DNA of 64,000 nt. Source: Aricia agestis. Its lineage: Eukaryota > Arthropoda > Insecta > Lepidoptera > Lycaenidae. Made by a program: the position numbers and the translations under genes. The notes below the pieces were generated by a model, which made no database searches, was not told the DNA's origin, and worked only from the letters and a program-made list of their open reading frames with translations. The first letter of the stretch is position 1. Each line of letters starts with the position of its first letter. Positions 21,493-33,800 of the stretch are shown here, piece after piece. The DNA lies in NCBI RefSeq assembly GCF_905147365.1, contig NC_056422.1:6512501-6576500 (forward strand), written 5' to 3'.

Positions 21493-24325
21493 TATATATA
21501 TATATTGCTCGTTTAAAGATATAAGATTAAAGTAGGACGAAGCGCTGGTTGAAAAAAAAAACAAATATTCGCTTCTAGCCATTCGTCCCACTGTGCACTG
21601 GACCGAACATTTATGGGCCGAAAGATTTAACTATTTAGTCTTTAAAAAATGTAAGGAAAAATGGCCTTGGCTGCATCCTGATTCCTGTCGTAATGTACGT
21701 TACGTACCTTTAGGGAGATCGCAGACGACAGACTTTTTGTGCGATCGAGTCTGCGATCTCCCATACAGTTCAGACCACAGAGCTCCTATTATAACAATAA
21801 GTTTTGCAAAAGCTGATAAGTTATAACATTTGAAGGTACAGTTGAACCATTCCGGAGATCTATTTGATAGATGATATGGGAAACGAAGCCATCTGATAAA
21901 TAACAAATGTTCCCGATACACTATATCGTCATATTTTATTATAATACTATCACGATTTAGATTACTACTTGTATTAGAGCAATAGTGCTGCTCGAATTTA
22001 TTTCGATATCGATAAAGGGTTACGTCGATATGATCGATAATAATTAAGGGAAATCGTGACATTAAAACCTTTGTAGAAACTACCTTATTTTATTTAGATA
22101 TTTTTATAGCTCTCTTGTGGCGGTTACATAATATTAATTATTATGTTATCAATACTTTCAAGCTTTTAAGTTTTAATACATTACAGTAAAATTATTACAA
22201 CAATTATTGATATTATAGTAGCCTGCCTTATAAGTCATAATAATAAGTGAAGGTACTAGAATCCGAGAATATTCTAGTAAATAAATTATCATAGAGTTTT
22301 TTGTAGGAATAAAAATGGCTTCCAATAATAATTCATCTTTTTATGACGTCCTGAGGAAGAGAAGTCTATTATGGTAACACCATAAACTTGTATCCTCATT
22401 CCTGTTTTCCTACTATCTTTTAATGAAAGAATTAATCTAAGAAAGACAATGCTCTTTCTGGACAATCTGTTACAAAAAATTAAATCAGCAATCACTGAAA
22501 CTATAATTACTAAAACTATATAATATACTATAATTACTTATAAGAGCATTATCGAATTCTGGTATTGTTATCGAGGTGAGATAATTGATCATCACACTAT
22601 AACATAGACTTCCACGAATATTTCAAAATTAGTTCAGCCACAAATATTATATTAGCGAGACGAAAAAAAATTGAAAATTCATTTTTATAGATTCCATTTT
22701 TTTTAAACGCAAGTAGCGGTCATCAACCCTTACTGTAACACATAATTTCCAACGGCCCCGTAAGATTTCATTCAGTATTTAAACAATGGAACCCTATTTT
22801 AGTGCACAGGTGGAACAGTGACCCCGATTCGCTCGCCTCGGGACGTCTCCCTTGGCGGTAATCTTGATTCAAATTAAGAATTGTGATTCGAGATATCGAT
22901 AAAAACTCGGTACATGCCTATTTTATTTTTTTAATTGGTACTTTTTTAATGATGGTCAAGTTTTTTTAATTTTAAATAGTTTTCTACAGTTTTTGGACGT
23001 TTACGGCTTAATTGGCAAATGGTATTTTTAATTGAAATCTACCAGATAGCGTTTATAGGGCCTTTAAATTATTATAAAGCTAACGTCTTTATTTTCTGTG
23101 TAATTTACCCATTGTTATAATTTGTTTCCTATTTTCCAATCATTGCAAAATATTAGAGCAGACAAGAAAGTAGTAAGTAATTTGTTTTTCCTCTCCAATC
23201 TCCATTATCACCATCTTAATTTAAATAGGTCTCTTTTGACTCTGTAGTTTGTACTCATTGGTCGTTACTGCTTACTCGTATATATACTGATGTATTTTGA
23301 AAGCATCTCATTAATTCCTATTCTAATATGACCTTTATAATCGAACTAAATCACATTATTTACCTTAATCAGTGGATAAACATTAATTGTTTTAATTTAT
23401 ACTTAGTTTATTTTAATTAACAAGATTTTATTTATTGTCGGGCCCGGAACTCTAGGCACAAAAAACGACATGTGTAACTCGAAAGGTAGATCGTTATAGA
23501 AATGATCAAACATTGTTTTTTTTTTACTTTCGGGTTACGTTTAATAGCCTATAATGGGGTTATTTAAACTCGGTTAAATCAATTATTTAAATCAATATCG
23601 ATAATTCGGTTGCACAAAAAATACATTTGAAAGTATAATAAAGTGTAGCTGCAGGCGGTAATATGTAATTGTATAAGTAACTATTATTTATTGTAATTAA
23701 GAGATTTAAATATACCGATAAGCGAGATTTCTCTAGAGGAATAATTTTGATTTGTGGGTGTTGTTACGCTATTGTCACTTTATTAAGTTGGTACCTAATT
23801 CAGTGTATTCTAGTCATGAAATTCAGCAAAATAAAACAAGTTTTCTATCATTTTTGTAAATGAAAATGTGCAAACTGTAAACTGTTGGGATTTTTTAAAT
23901 CCTAATGAAAGGGTCAGAAAACTTCTTCAAAGTAGCTAATCTTCGCTCTACAAAAACCTTGCTACAATATGAGATAAATAAACAGAATTCACTAGATAGT
24001 AAATGATAATATTTTTTATATAAAGAACATTGGTTGTTAAAGCGGGAGAAATAGCCTTACACGTATATTTTAATGGTTAAAGTCCTTCCTTCGTTAGGTT
24101 CTCTTCCTTAATAAAATACATCATGGTTTTTAACCGACTCTGCTTGTATTGTAATTGGAAAAACCATTACTTCTTGTTAGGAGCGACGGATAGGTACTTA
24201 GGTTCTGACTTTTTTATTTCTTAGAAAGTAAATTAAAAATGATTGAAACGCAAAAAATCCTTATTTTCTATCTACTTATCTTATCTTATATCTTTAAACG
24301 AGCAATTCTTGTATATATATATTTA
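21493..24325. other. Long unassigned stretch
   Basis: No gene assigned. 21714-21763 holds an inverted repeat 'gggagatcgcagac'/'gtctgcgatctccc'. Open frames 21593-21826 (plus) and 21700-22062 (minus, 120 codons) overlap each other across this repeat, so at most one could be real. Neither has a motif that I know. From 22100 to 24320 the DNA is AT-rich with no recognisable element. Confidence 0.4.
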
Positions 24326-24378
24326 TTCCTGGGTCTTGGATGTGTATTAAAATAATATTTCAAAAATCTTAAATATAT
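24326..24378 (+). mobile_element. tRNA-SINE tail fragment
   Basis: These 53 nt ('tcctgggtcttggatgtgta' onward) also occur at 24789-24841 with no difference that I can see. Either a very recent local duplication or two fragments of the same subfamily flank the Helitron-like and TA-rich sequence between them. Confidence 0.65.
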
Positions 24379-24396
24379 ATATTATAATCTTAAATT

Positions 24397-24410
24397 GACC
24401 GAGCTTTGCT

Positions 24411-24488
<78 letters not shown>

Positions 24489-24512
24489 AGCAAAGCTCGG
24501 TCAAACAGCTAG
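24397..24512. repeat. (TA)n run bounded by inverted Helitron-like ends
   Basis: Left arm 24397-24412 'gaccgagctttgctta' and right arm 24487-24502 are exact inverses. Between them lie about 37 TA units (24413-24486). The right arm continues into 'tcaaacagctag', the CTAG end of the Helitron-like family seen at 1460 and 21017. The 66-codon frame across it (isoleucine-tyrosine repeats) is not a gene. Confidence 0.75.
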
Positions 24513-24520
24513 GAGATATC

Positions 24521-24705
24521 CATACTAATATTATAAATGCGAAAGTATCTTTGTCTGTCTGTCTGTCTGTCTCGCTTTCACGCCAAAACTACTGAACCGA
24601 TTGCAATGAAATTTTGTACACAGTTATTCTAGAGTCTGAGAAAGGACATAGGCTACATTTTGATGTGGGAAAATATCTTATTTCCATGAAAATATCGATG
24701 AAAAT
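24521..24705 (+). mobile_element. Helitron-like 5' fragment (GTCTGTC type)
   Basis: 'catactaatattataaatgc' begins the element, followed by (GTCT)n, 'ttcacgccaaaactactgaa' and 'gagaaaggacataggctaca'. It directly follows the CTAG end of the preceding copy and is cut off at the SINE at 24711. Confidence 0.6.
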
Positions 24706-24710
24706 TAATT

Positions 24711-24845
24711 CGCATTGCGCGTGGCCAGCGCTCATCCCGGGGGTCCTGGGTTCGAGTCCCGCAGGCGGAACAAAAAGTTTTCAATGTTCCTGGGTCTTGG
24801 ATGTGTATTAAAATAATATTTCAAAAATCTTAAATATATATTTAT
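24711..24845 (+). mobile_element. 5'-truncated tRNA-derived SINE
   Basis: The B box 'ggttcgagtcc' is at 24749-24759, followed by 'caaaaagttttcaatgttcc', the joining segment shared with 38721 and 60335, and the 'cttggatgtgtattaaa' tail. A recognisable A box is missing, so the head is probably truncated. Confidence 0.7.
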
Positions 24846-25078
24846 GTATAATATTATGAAAAATCCAGAAATATATCGATGCAATGAACATTTTAGTTCT
24901 AATACGACTCAACAGATCGCGTTTTATTTTTTACTTCATTGTAACATAGAACTAACCATACTTATAATTAGTTATTATGTTTTTGTTTATAGTTTTTAAT
25001 ACGTTAGAATAATATGTTTAATAATATTATCACTTGGTATAATAATAATCAATCTATCTTATCTTATAGAACTCATAC

Positions 25079-25109
25079 TGCATTTCTAATATAATATATT
25101 AGAAATGCA
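25079..25109. repeat. Perfect hairpin, 14-bp arms, 3-nt loop
   Basis: Arms 25079-25092 'tgcatttctaatat' and 25096-25109 are exact inverses around 'aat'. One of several tight palindromes in the window. Confidence 0.8.
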
Positions 25110-25115
25110 TGCACT

Positions 25116-25245
25116 ATGAATGAATGAAGAATGAATATACTTTATTGCGCACATCACAGTTACAAACACACACATAAAATAAAGAACATATAAAATGAAG
25201 AGTTGACAACAGAAGGCGCTAAATAAAGGAGTTCGAGTGTACCGT
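25116..25245 (-). mobile_element. LINE-like 3' end fragment
   Basis: The plus strand starts with a (GAAT)n tract and continues 'atatactttattgcgcacat' and 'cacacacataaaataaagaa', a form I associate with antisense 3' ends of lepidopteran CR1/Jockey-type LINEs. No coding sequence remains. Confidence 0.4.
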
Positions 25246-25391
25246 GTTGGCCTGTATTCCATCCAGAAAATATATCAATGCAATCAACATTTTAATTCTA
25301 ATATATGAAAACAGATGGCGTTTTATTTTTTACTTCATTATTGTAACAGAACTAATCATACCTACTTTATTATATATTGTTTTTATTCATA

Positions 25392-26018
25392 ACTAGCTGT
25401 TGCCCGCGACTTCGTCCGCGTGGATTTTAGTTTATAGCGCGCGGTGTCAACAAAATTTGTGTTAAATTTAAAAACTTTTTAAAACCCTGGTAACTGGTAT
25501 CCCTCTTAGGGCCGCGCTACACCGGAATGGCAGCGCTGAAAGTGCTCGCCTCGCCGCTGCCATTTCGGTGTGCGCTACACCGACGGCCCTTAATTAATCA
25601 AAATACCCAAAAACAGCTGTGCAGTGTGTACATAGTCTATACTAATATTATAAATGCGAAAGTATCTCTGTCTGTCTGTCTGTCTGTCAGTCTGTCTGTC
25701 AGTCTCGCTTTCACGCCAAACGCCAAAACTACCGAACCGATTGTAATGAAATTTTGTATACAGATAGTCTAAAGCCTGAGAAAGGACACTTTTTTACTGA
25801 AAGGGAAAAGGGTTGTAAGGGGGTGAAAATGCGTAAATTTGCCGGAATGGCAGCGGCGAGGCGAGCACTTTCAGCGCTGCCATTCCGGTGTAGCGCGGCC
25901 CTAAGAGGGGTACCAGTTACCAGGGTTTTAAAAAGTTTTTAAATTTAACACAAATTTTGTTGACACCGCGCGCTATAAACTAAAGTCCACGCGGACGAAG
26001 TCGCGGGCAACAGCTAGT
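25392..26018. repeat. Large palindrome: 177-bp arms, Helitron-like ends
   Basis: Arms 25392-25568 and 25842-26018 are inverted copies with very few mismatches. Both outer tips are 'actagctgttgcccgcgac' or its inverse, the CTAG-bearing 3' terminus of a Helitron-like element. Each arm also contains a smaller inverted pair 'ccggaatggcagcg' / 'cgctgccatttcgg'. The spacer carries the element's own 5' head on the plus strand. Confidence 0.85.
25636..26017 (+). mobile_element. Helitron-like element, complete short copy
   Basis: It runs from 'tctatactaatattataaat' through (GTCT)n, 'cacgccaaaactaccgaacc', 'aaagggttgtaagggggtga' and the GC-rich 'gcgcggccctaagagggg', to 'gaagtcgcgggcaacagctag'-type 3' end (CTAG 26014-26017). 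The last 176 nt are repeated inverted at 25392-25568, so the insertion or a rearrangement produced two convergent 3' ends. Confidence 0.65.
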
Positions 26019-27540
26019 ATTATATATCTAAGTATAGATCCTTTTCTATGGTGTATTATTTTTTATGTTATAATTAAATGGCTAAAGTTGGGAAATACAA
26101 AATTGATAGTTTTCATAATGGACCAGGTAGGGGTTAAGATTTTTTTTTTAATGGAAATAATGGAAAGCCCCCGTAACATTTCTTTGTGTCTTTAATCGGC
26201 GGTACAACCATATTTTTTGTAGCAGACAAAGATAAAACGCAAAAACTTGATTATACTGTTAAGGGTATGGGGGTGCATTAGTATGCGTCGCGAAACTGTG
26301 AAGAGGCGTGTAGACACTGCCATGGCTGTCACTTACAAGATGCTTAAGATCTGACGGTAGACTGAAGAAAGTAGCTTTTAACCGAAAGTTTTAAGGTAGT
26401 AAAGAAATGAAAAATAGTAAAGATAGGAAGAATGAAATCCAACCTACGAATTGTAGAAAGTTCTACCAAATTGAAAGAGCTTAGGAATAAGAGCTTTATA
26501 TTTAATAATAAATGACTATATAATTGTGTGTTGATCTATATTAAAGACTTCATAAGTATTATTAATAAAGTACTACTCTGTCGCTTGGCAAAATAAAGGA
26601 CAGCGTCCACAGTCCAAACTCCAAAAGTATAGTCTGTCAAGAAAGTGAAGAAATTAAAAAGTGGCAACATCGTGCATCGTAGTGTCATCCTTTTCAAATC
26701 AATCTAACAAAAAAGGGTGACACTACATTAACTCCATGCATTTTCTGTGAAAACTTGCATTAAAATAAACCAGTAAACGCGTCCGAGTTCAGGCATGAGA
26801 GGTTCGGCTTCAAGGCGTCATTTCCGCAAGCGGCAACCCTAGCCACAGGTGAGTACACAGAACTGAGTAACGAATGATGGCCCCGTGAACTATGGAATAC
26901 ATTAGACTAACGGGCAACGGCACGAGCTTTGTTACACGATGTTTTTAATTATTAATTATACGCTCCTGTCAACATTTCGCATCCTCAAACGTCGCGCCTA
27001 ATTGCAAATATTTCGTCTACTTAATTGCAATTCTTCTAATTCTGTAACGTGACCCAGAACTTGGGATCTCTGTGATCTCCCTAGAGAGCCTTTAAGTAGA
27101 AAATTCTAACGCATTCTACAAAAATAATAATATGTATAATGTTGCTTTAGAGTTGACAATTTAGATTTATCTTAAGTAAGTAATAATACCTAGGTATGTA
27201 CGAATCGCTAAAAATTGGCCTTGAACTAAGAGTAATGTATTATGACAGGACATAAGCAAAATTAGATGGTCATTAAGGAATTGTTATTACTTATTTATTA
27301 CATTACATATAGCACCACTTAGCAAATTTAAATTTAACGAGCCCTGTATTTTTTTTGCTCAACACTCAAGTCACATCTTGTGGTACCTACCACTTCCGGC
27401 GTCCGTTACAACGTTATCAATACCCACTCTTTTAATTGAATTAAACTATAACAAAAAGTATTAGCTTATCTACTCGATAACACACCTTTTAAATTCAATA
27501 ATTCCCCTATTATTATCTATCCCCCGAGCCCCATTTTTTA
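26019..27540. other. Unassigned sequence upstream of the promoter-like segment
   Basis: Mostly unrecognised. A small inverted repeat 'gtagtgtca'/'tgacactac' lies at 26677-26724. A strong splice-donor match CAG|GTGAGT is at 26846-26854, but I see no exon-like coding sequence before it. Confidence 0.4.
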
Positions 27541-27599
27541 AATTCTTGTAAAACGCACGGGTGCATGTTGCATCCGAAGATCGACTCCTGCGCAAGTAG

Positions 27600-27692
27600 A
27601 CGCGGGCCAATCACGGCGATTGGAACGCCGCGGCAGCTTCGCCGCCGTTTAAAAATTCAGTTGGCGTTTGCGCACCGACCCGAGCGGACGTG
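27600..27692 (+). promoter_or_regulatory. Arthropod Inr + DPE core promoter with CCAAT pair
   Basis: The initiator 'tcagtt' at 27657-27662 matches the arthropod Inr TCA(+1)KTY, placing +1 at 27659. The downstream promoter element 'ggacgt' at 27686-27691 matches RGWYVT and sits at exactly +28 to +33, the required spacing. Upstream, 'ccaatcacggcgattgg' (27607-27623) is an inverted pair of CCAAT boxes at -52 to -36. The surrounding ~190 bp are dense in CpG while the neighbours are AT-rich. This suggests a polymerase II promoter on the plus strand of a gene whose product cannot be told from this window. Confidence 0.6.
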
Positions 27693-27825
27693 CTGTCAAT
27701 TATGTTACCGGTGTCGCGACACGTACGATAACAGTATCCGAACGTTTACAAAAGTGAAGTTTTGTGAACATGTGTTGTATTGTTTTGATACATTGATGGA
27801 TTTTGTTTGAAGTTGCTGGGACCTG
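27659..27825 (+). other. Candidate non-coding first exon
   Basis: If transcription starts at 27659, the first good splice donor is 'cctg|gtaaat' with GT at about 27826. Within this segment there are only very short frames from ATG (9, 8 and 4 codons), so it would be an untranslated leader with upstream ORFs. An 81-codon frame at 27565-27810 starts before the TSS and would not be translated from its ATG. Exon borders are inference only. Confidence 0.35.
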
Positions 27826-27832
27826 GTAAATT

Positions 27833-30800
27833 ATGGTTATTGTCAGCGTATTTAATAGGTCAGTAATCAGTTTACTTATAACGCTGTTATTGCACGCTTT
27901 TATATTTTTTAATATGATATTTTTTTGTTTTGTAATCGAATTACTATTGTGTGCGATTTTAAATTGCTTTGATTGTTATTTATGTAGATGAGCTGCATAA
28001 CTACACTGATAGAAAATCTGTTATGCCAGTGGCTATGCAACACTAGTTTTATAATAACATTTTGATTGTATCTACTTTCTTCGATTATCGTATTAGATAT
28101 TGAAGGCAGAAGCTTGAAGAACTAAAATTTACAAACTTACCTACATTAAACACAATTTATTATGTTGACATGATTTAACATTTTCAAATTATTATTTGTT
28201 ACAATATCAAAATTATTTGCAAATCAATTTTCGTTATCAAGAAACGGTGATAAGGCGTAACTTTACAAGAATTGTACAGTTTCTAATTAAGCTCTTATCC
28301 AATTTGCAAGCGCTTCCAAGTATTGTAACGTATGATAACGTCATCATGATGATAAAGCTCTTAAATTATCTTAATGAATTCTTTGATGGTTCTCCTTGTA
28401 AGGATATTCAGGGCTGGGTATTGCAAAAGTGCTTGCAGTAGGTCCCTAATAATATAAATAAAAATAAAACCTTTAATATCTGAGACACCTGCTACACTTC
28501 CGTTTACAGAAAAACATCAAAGATTTGACACGAGAGGTGTAGTATAGGATGCTTCTAGCTTATCCTATAAATAAAGTAATAAGTAGTTAATATCCATAAT
28601 AATTTTTTAAAACTATTAACCAAAATCTGAAAACAAATTCGCCTTTGTTAATTTCAATCTTATTGCATAACTGCCATAATAATTAAGAATCTATTTCTTT
28701 TTTTAATATTCGAGAACAAATATCTGTATTTGGATGATAACTCCAGGCTTAACCATAAAATCTAACCAAACACCAAAGCATGCTGTAAAATATTACTCAA
28801 ATAAAGATATCTGTTTTTATGACTTATTTGATTTGTGTCCCATCTGGCGAGCAACTCGTAAAGCCCCCCACAAAAGTCACAGTCATTAGCGACACTATTG
28901 GAGACATAATCATGATGCTTCTTAAATAACAGCGGAACGTGGGCGCTAATGATCTGAAATGGCCATTCTACCTGACCCTCCGGCGAAAGCAATCAATATC
29001 TTGCAACTTGCTATTTTAAGTATAGTACCCCCACCTGCTGGATAATTTGAAAATGCCGATCTATAGATTCAAGAGGAAACTGAGGTTCAATGACGCGATT
29101 TTGTTCTGTAGATGGACACTTCAAAAACTGTCAAAGTTTTTGTATGTCTAACTCCATCAGTAAAACGGAGTCGGGTAATAGTTGACCTAATGCTGGAGCC
29201 CTTATCCATCAAAAGTTTGGTTTCCCCATAGAGAAATATTTTGTCCATGGGTTTCCCTTAAAAGAAATTTGGAGAGCTAATGCCCCCAAAACAGGGGCCT
29301 GATGATTTCGTCGCATTTCATTAATGACCTGTCAGTTCCCGTGGGTAACGAAATTCACACGTTCATGCACGAATGATTTGAGGGATTGTTTGTTGGAGAT
29401 AATCGATTTCGGAGTGCAGTTCCGTCAGGAAAGTGGACTGTCTTGCATCTAATTAGCTACCGAATATTATAATCCAGGGGAATTTTAGTTCTCTAACCCT
29501 TAAGGAGATTTTAATAGGATTTTTCCTGTTGGTCAATCCAATGTTTGCATATCGTTGCTCCAGTTCTGCCTATGCAAATGAATAGGAAAAAATGTGTCGC
29601 GATTTCGTACCAGTCACATTAAAATAGGTCTGTGGTCGCATGACTGACAACGTCATCCATCACCCTCTTCCGCAAAGCATCGGTATATCGCCGTCACACT
29701 CTAACGCGTCCTGTGATTCACTTTTTACAAACTACCTCTTCCTCTTTGCTGAAGTAATTAAGAAATGAATAAACCATTATTGAGCTTAGCTTTTGTGGAG
29801 TGAGTCTTACACCCCTAGTAGTAGCGTTCCTTTTTGATTGAGTGCAAAACGGATGTTTCAGTACTTCCGATTGCGCACGCGAAATGGAAACTGATCTCTG
29901 AATATGTATGTGCACGCATGACGTCGTGCAGCGAGGCACTTCCATGCATTAATGTTCCCTCTCGGAGTCATTACGTAAGGCGTAAACAACGAAACAGTTG
30001 TTTTAAGTCAGACGAAATTCAAAATAGCTCGTTTATTTTTGTACCCTAGATGGTGGATTGTGATCGTCAAAGCATCATTATGCTGAACATCTGTCAGGCT
30101 TTGTGTTATTGTAACGTCTTTTAATCTGAGATGTTGCTTATTGATTTGGTTTATTTAAAATCCAGTCCAGTATAAGTTATTGATTATTCATTGATACAAT
30201 TTAGATATCAAGCTCTAATTCGTTTCTATTACTAACATGCGTTTCTCAGGTGATCTGGTATAAAATTTTTGAGATTTCTTTACCTAATGCCCCCTGTTTT
30301 TACCAAAATATATTTATCCCACTTTTATGAGTCAATCAACTTTGTAAGGAGCTCTAACTGGGGGAGGTTATGTCAATATTACATGATTAATGACTCTGTC
30401 CTGGCCCAATTAATTACATTAACCCTCACGGTGCTAAATTTCATATTTACTAGATGATTAAGGGGGTATTTGATACCCCATAACAAAGTTTATTAGGAAT
30501 TCATCATTTATTAATTTGTGTTTAGTAATTATTGCCGATTAATTATACTTAAAAGAACTTGCTTTCATGATTAAGATGTAAAACTGATAAAACATCCTGT
30601 AATCAAGACGTTTATTCCCATCCAGGCGCCAGAGATTGCAAAAGAAACAAGAAAGAAATATAAATAATTAAAAAATATCTGTGAATAACGCTGCAATAAA
30701 TAATATTTAATCAGCAATAATTGAGCTGTATCTTTATACGATGTTAGTTTATTTCTTCTTAAATAATATATAGCCAAAATATTGCTAGCATCCGTAAAAC

Positions 30801-33800
30801 AATTTTGTTAGTCAATTAAATAAAACAATAAAAACGATTTCCTCGTCAATAAACTTTCTAATAATTATGAGTTATTTACAAATTCTGGGCGATTAAATTT
30901 CAATTTAGATAATTTGTTTGTTAGTTCTAATCGTTTTGGATTAAGAGTTATTTTGGCTTGGCAAGTCGCCGCGTGCGAAATTTTAACCCATCGCATCTAC
31001 TTCCGTTCGGAACTTCACATCCCGTTTCAGCAGTCGAATTATCCCACATCCTATAAACCTAGATTTAATTTACGCGGCGATTAATGTTAACCCAAAATAT
31101 GATATTCTAGACGCTATGTGTGTTAATTGTTTCATTATGTTCCATGGGAATAAACTTAATATCTTCTATTGTTCTCATAATGTTCATGTGAGTTATGAAT
31201 GAGTGTGTATAATTCGAAGAATGTGTTTAGTTGTGTGTTTGAACTTAAAAGTTCTACTGTTTTTGTTAAAACCTCAAAATGCAGAATATTTTCTTAACAA
31301 TAATTATATCTCATAAAATCTACCCCTCTATAGGTACTTGTGTTGTGTAGTCTTCAATATTTATCATGAGATTTCAATCTCTTAGCCTTCCATTTATTTA
31401 CAAAGACCTTAATCACTGATGCATAACCCTTTTCTAATCAATTCTTATCTCATTTATAGCATCTTTTATTTCCCTCTCTAATTATCTCACAGAACTTATA
31501 CAAGCTATTAATAATGCTTGTTAGTTCTTCGGTTTATTAGGTGTATAAATCTTCGCTGTGATTAGTTTCGTTATTTCCTTTGTGTTTAATTTATGAACTT
31601 TTGCTGCTTTATTTCGAATGGTGCAGGGTTAGTTCCTACAAATCGATTTGTTTGTTTTTAATCGATTTTCGGTGTATTTACTCGAAATCATTGTGATGGA
31701 TGATTTAATCTTTATAAATCATAATCTGCTGTCCAGTCCGAGGAGTGGGAAGCCCATAAATCACTTAACCTCGCCCACGATCTATTTACTTTCTTAACTC
31801 GATCACTTTCAATTAATTTATGATAATTTGAACCTTATTATCAACGTCGTAAGGCTTTACGACTGACACTTAACCTGGAGGTCGTTCAATGCACCTCGCC
31901 AATGTTTTAGCACAAATCTCGGGCTGTCCGTTGATTACTTGTTGCATGATCTCTTGCAGGTCAGAGTGCAGTAATTATTAAAGGTTTTGTTACATAGAAT
32001 GTTATTATTAACCCAAGTAGTAACTAGTAAGTACACTGTAATGCAAAGTGCAATATTTTAAGACCAAAATTCGTAGGTAACTGAAGGTAGTTGATTGATG
32101 AAACAAAAAATTAAAACTGACAAAATAACCATAGAAAACCAAATAAGGTTAGGTCATTGGCATACATAAAATGCATACCAATGCAACCACATTTAATGGA
32201 ACCGCTCCTGGCAATGTTGTCCAATGACCAGTTAATGTACTTTCATCACGTGTACCAGTTTCGCGACAAACAGGGAAAGTCGTGCACGCCATCTCAAATG
32301 ATTCACATTATGATAAACATCTGAAGAAGGCTGAATGACCGCCGCGAGTTTATCGACTTCTAATTAAATCATACAAAATGCAAATTAATTTAAATGTATC
32401 AACAGACACGCTATGTTACGTAATAAATTTAGATGAATCATTTATTGTGGACATCAGAGTTGTTGAAGTATTCCGAGAATTATCAGGGTCATCTTGACTT
32501 TTAGTCTCCATCTTTAGATTTGAGGAATCCAGAAAATGACCTAATAGGTATTTAGAAGACGGATACATTAAAAGTCCAAGATCAAAATATATTATATTCA
32601 CCTTTGTTAAATACCTAGTTTTGTGTAAATGTGTAATATCTAATATCTATATTTATTATGTGCATAATTAAAACCTTGGAACTATCATATAATAAGGTCA
32701 AAGTCCTCTAGCAAAAACTGTATGAATCTCAGATAATTGGAAACTTTAGATTTCACGCAAGGTTTTTGTGTTAGTTTCTCCTTCGATATTAAATGATGCA
32801 TCCCAAACGGTGATACATAACTTTCGTTTTACTTCTCAGTAACCTAAAATAATCATCATCACTAATGAATCATCTATTTAACCACATTTAACCATATTAT
32901 TCAACTAGAACAGGGTACTTTTATTTTCGTATAGCTCTCGTAGAATATCGATACCGTCTTTATAGTCATTACTTACTATAGTATCTATATTTACTTTATT
33001 ATCTGTGGGTATCTCTCTCTCTCTCGCTCTCTCTCTCTTCGCTTCTTTTGTTGGTTTAATTCTTTAACTACTTTGGGGTAATAAAACTAACAACTACACA
33101 TGCCTTCACGACTAATTGTTTATTCTGTATTTAAATAAATTTATTCTTCTTCTCTTTCTTGTTTTGCCATCTCCAGTTCACCGAAGCCTCTTCCCCAAAT
33201 TAATGTCATTATAAGAGTGAACCTGAAATCTTCACACCGGAACGAACTACAATAAGAAAGGAACTGGTCTGTGGCATTGATTATACGTTTGCTTTCTGCA
33301 GGAAATTTTGTTGTTCAAACAAAATTGAACCTTGTGTTTAGAACAGAATTTTGCCTGTCCTTGAGGATCTAACCCCAGGAAGAAAAATGAAACAGCCTTT
33401 AAAATACCAACATGACCCACCAGAGAGGATCACAGTCTCATTCTAGATAGTGACTTTTCTAACACAACAAGTTCTTACTTAATAGAATATATCCTCCAGT
33501 ATTTTTGTTTATGATGAGGAAAAATATTATACTTAGATATATTTTTAAGTGTTTTTTTTTTTTTTAATTTTGCGATGACATCAATAAACTCAACATAATA
33601 ATTATTGTGGAACAAAAAACAAACAAGTCAATGATCGATCATGGTGACATGACTGTGCTAAAATATGTAAAAAACACGAATAAAAATCTTAAACAAAAGT
33701 ATCTCGTCAGTTGCATTTTTTGTGCAATTATTCACGATTGTCGCTATAATCAATAACGGTCATTAATCCGCCTATTTATTGCGGAAACGCATGATTTTGC

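Noticed and set aside
21593..22062. Overlapping plus (77-codon) and minus (120-codon) frames
   Set aside because: They cross an inverted repeat 'gggagatcgcagac'; both cannot be real and neither has a recognisable motif.
24395..24595. 66-codon frame rich in Ile-Tyr
   Set aside because: It is the translation of a TA microsatellite.
26846..26854. Perfect splice donor CAG|GTGAGT as the end of a coding exon
   Set aside because: No open, codon-biased exon precedes it; a 9-base match occurs by chance in 64 kb.
27833..27991. A 52-codon hydrophobic frame after the promoter (MVIVSV...), possibly a small membrane protein
   Set aside because: It lies after the likely splice donor, and T-rich DNA readily encodes Phe/Leu/Ile; no supporting signal.
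30500..32400. Hox-type sites (cccataaatcac, taatta) suggesting a Hox regulatory region
   Set aside because: Such short AT-rich motifs are expected by chance in this composition; without conservation data this cannot be claimed.
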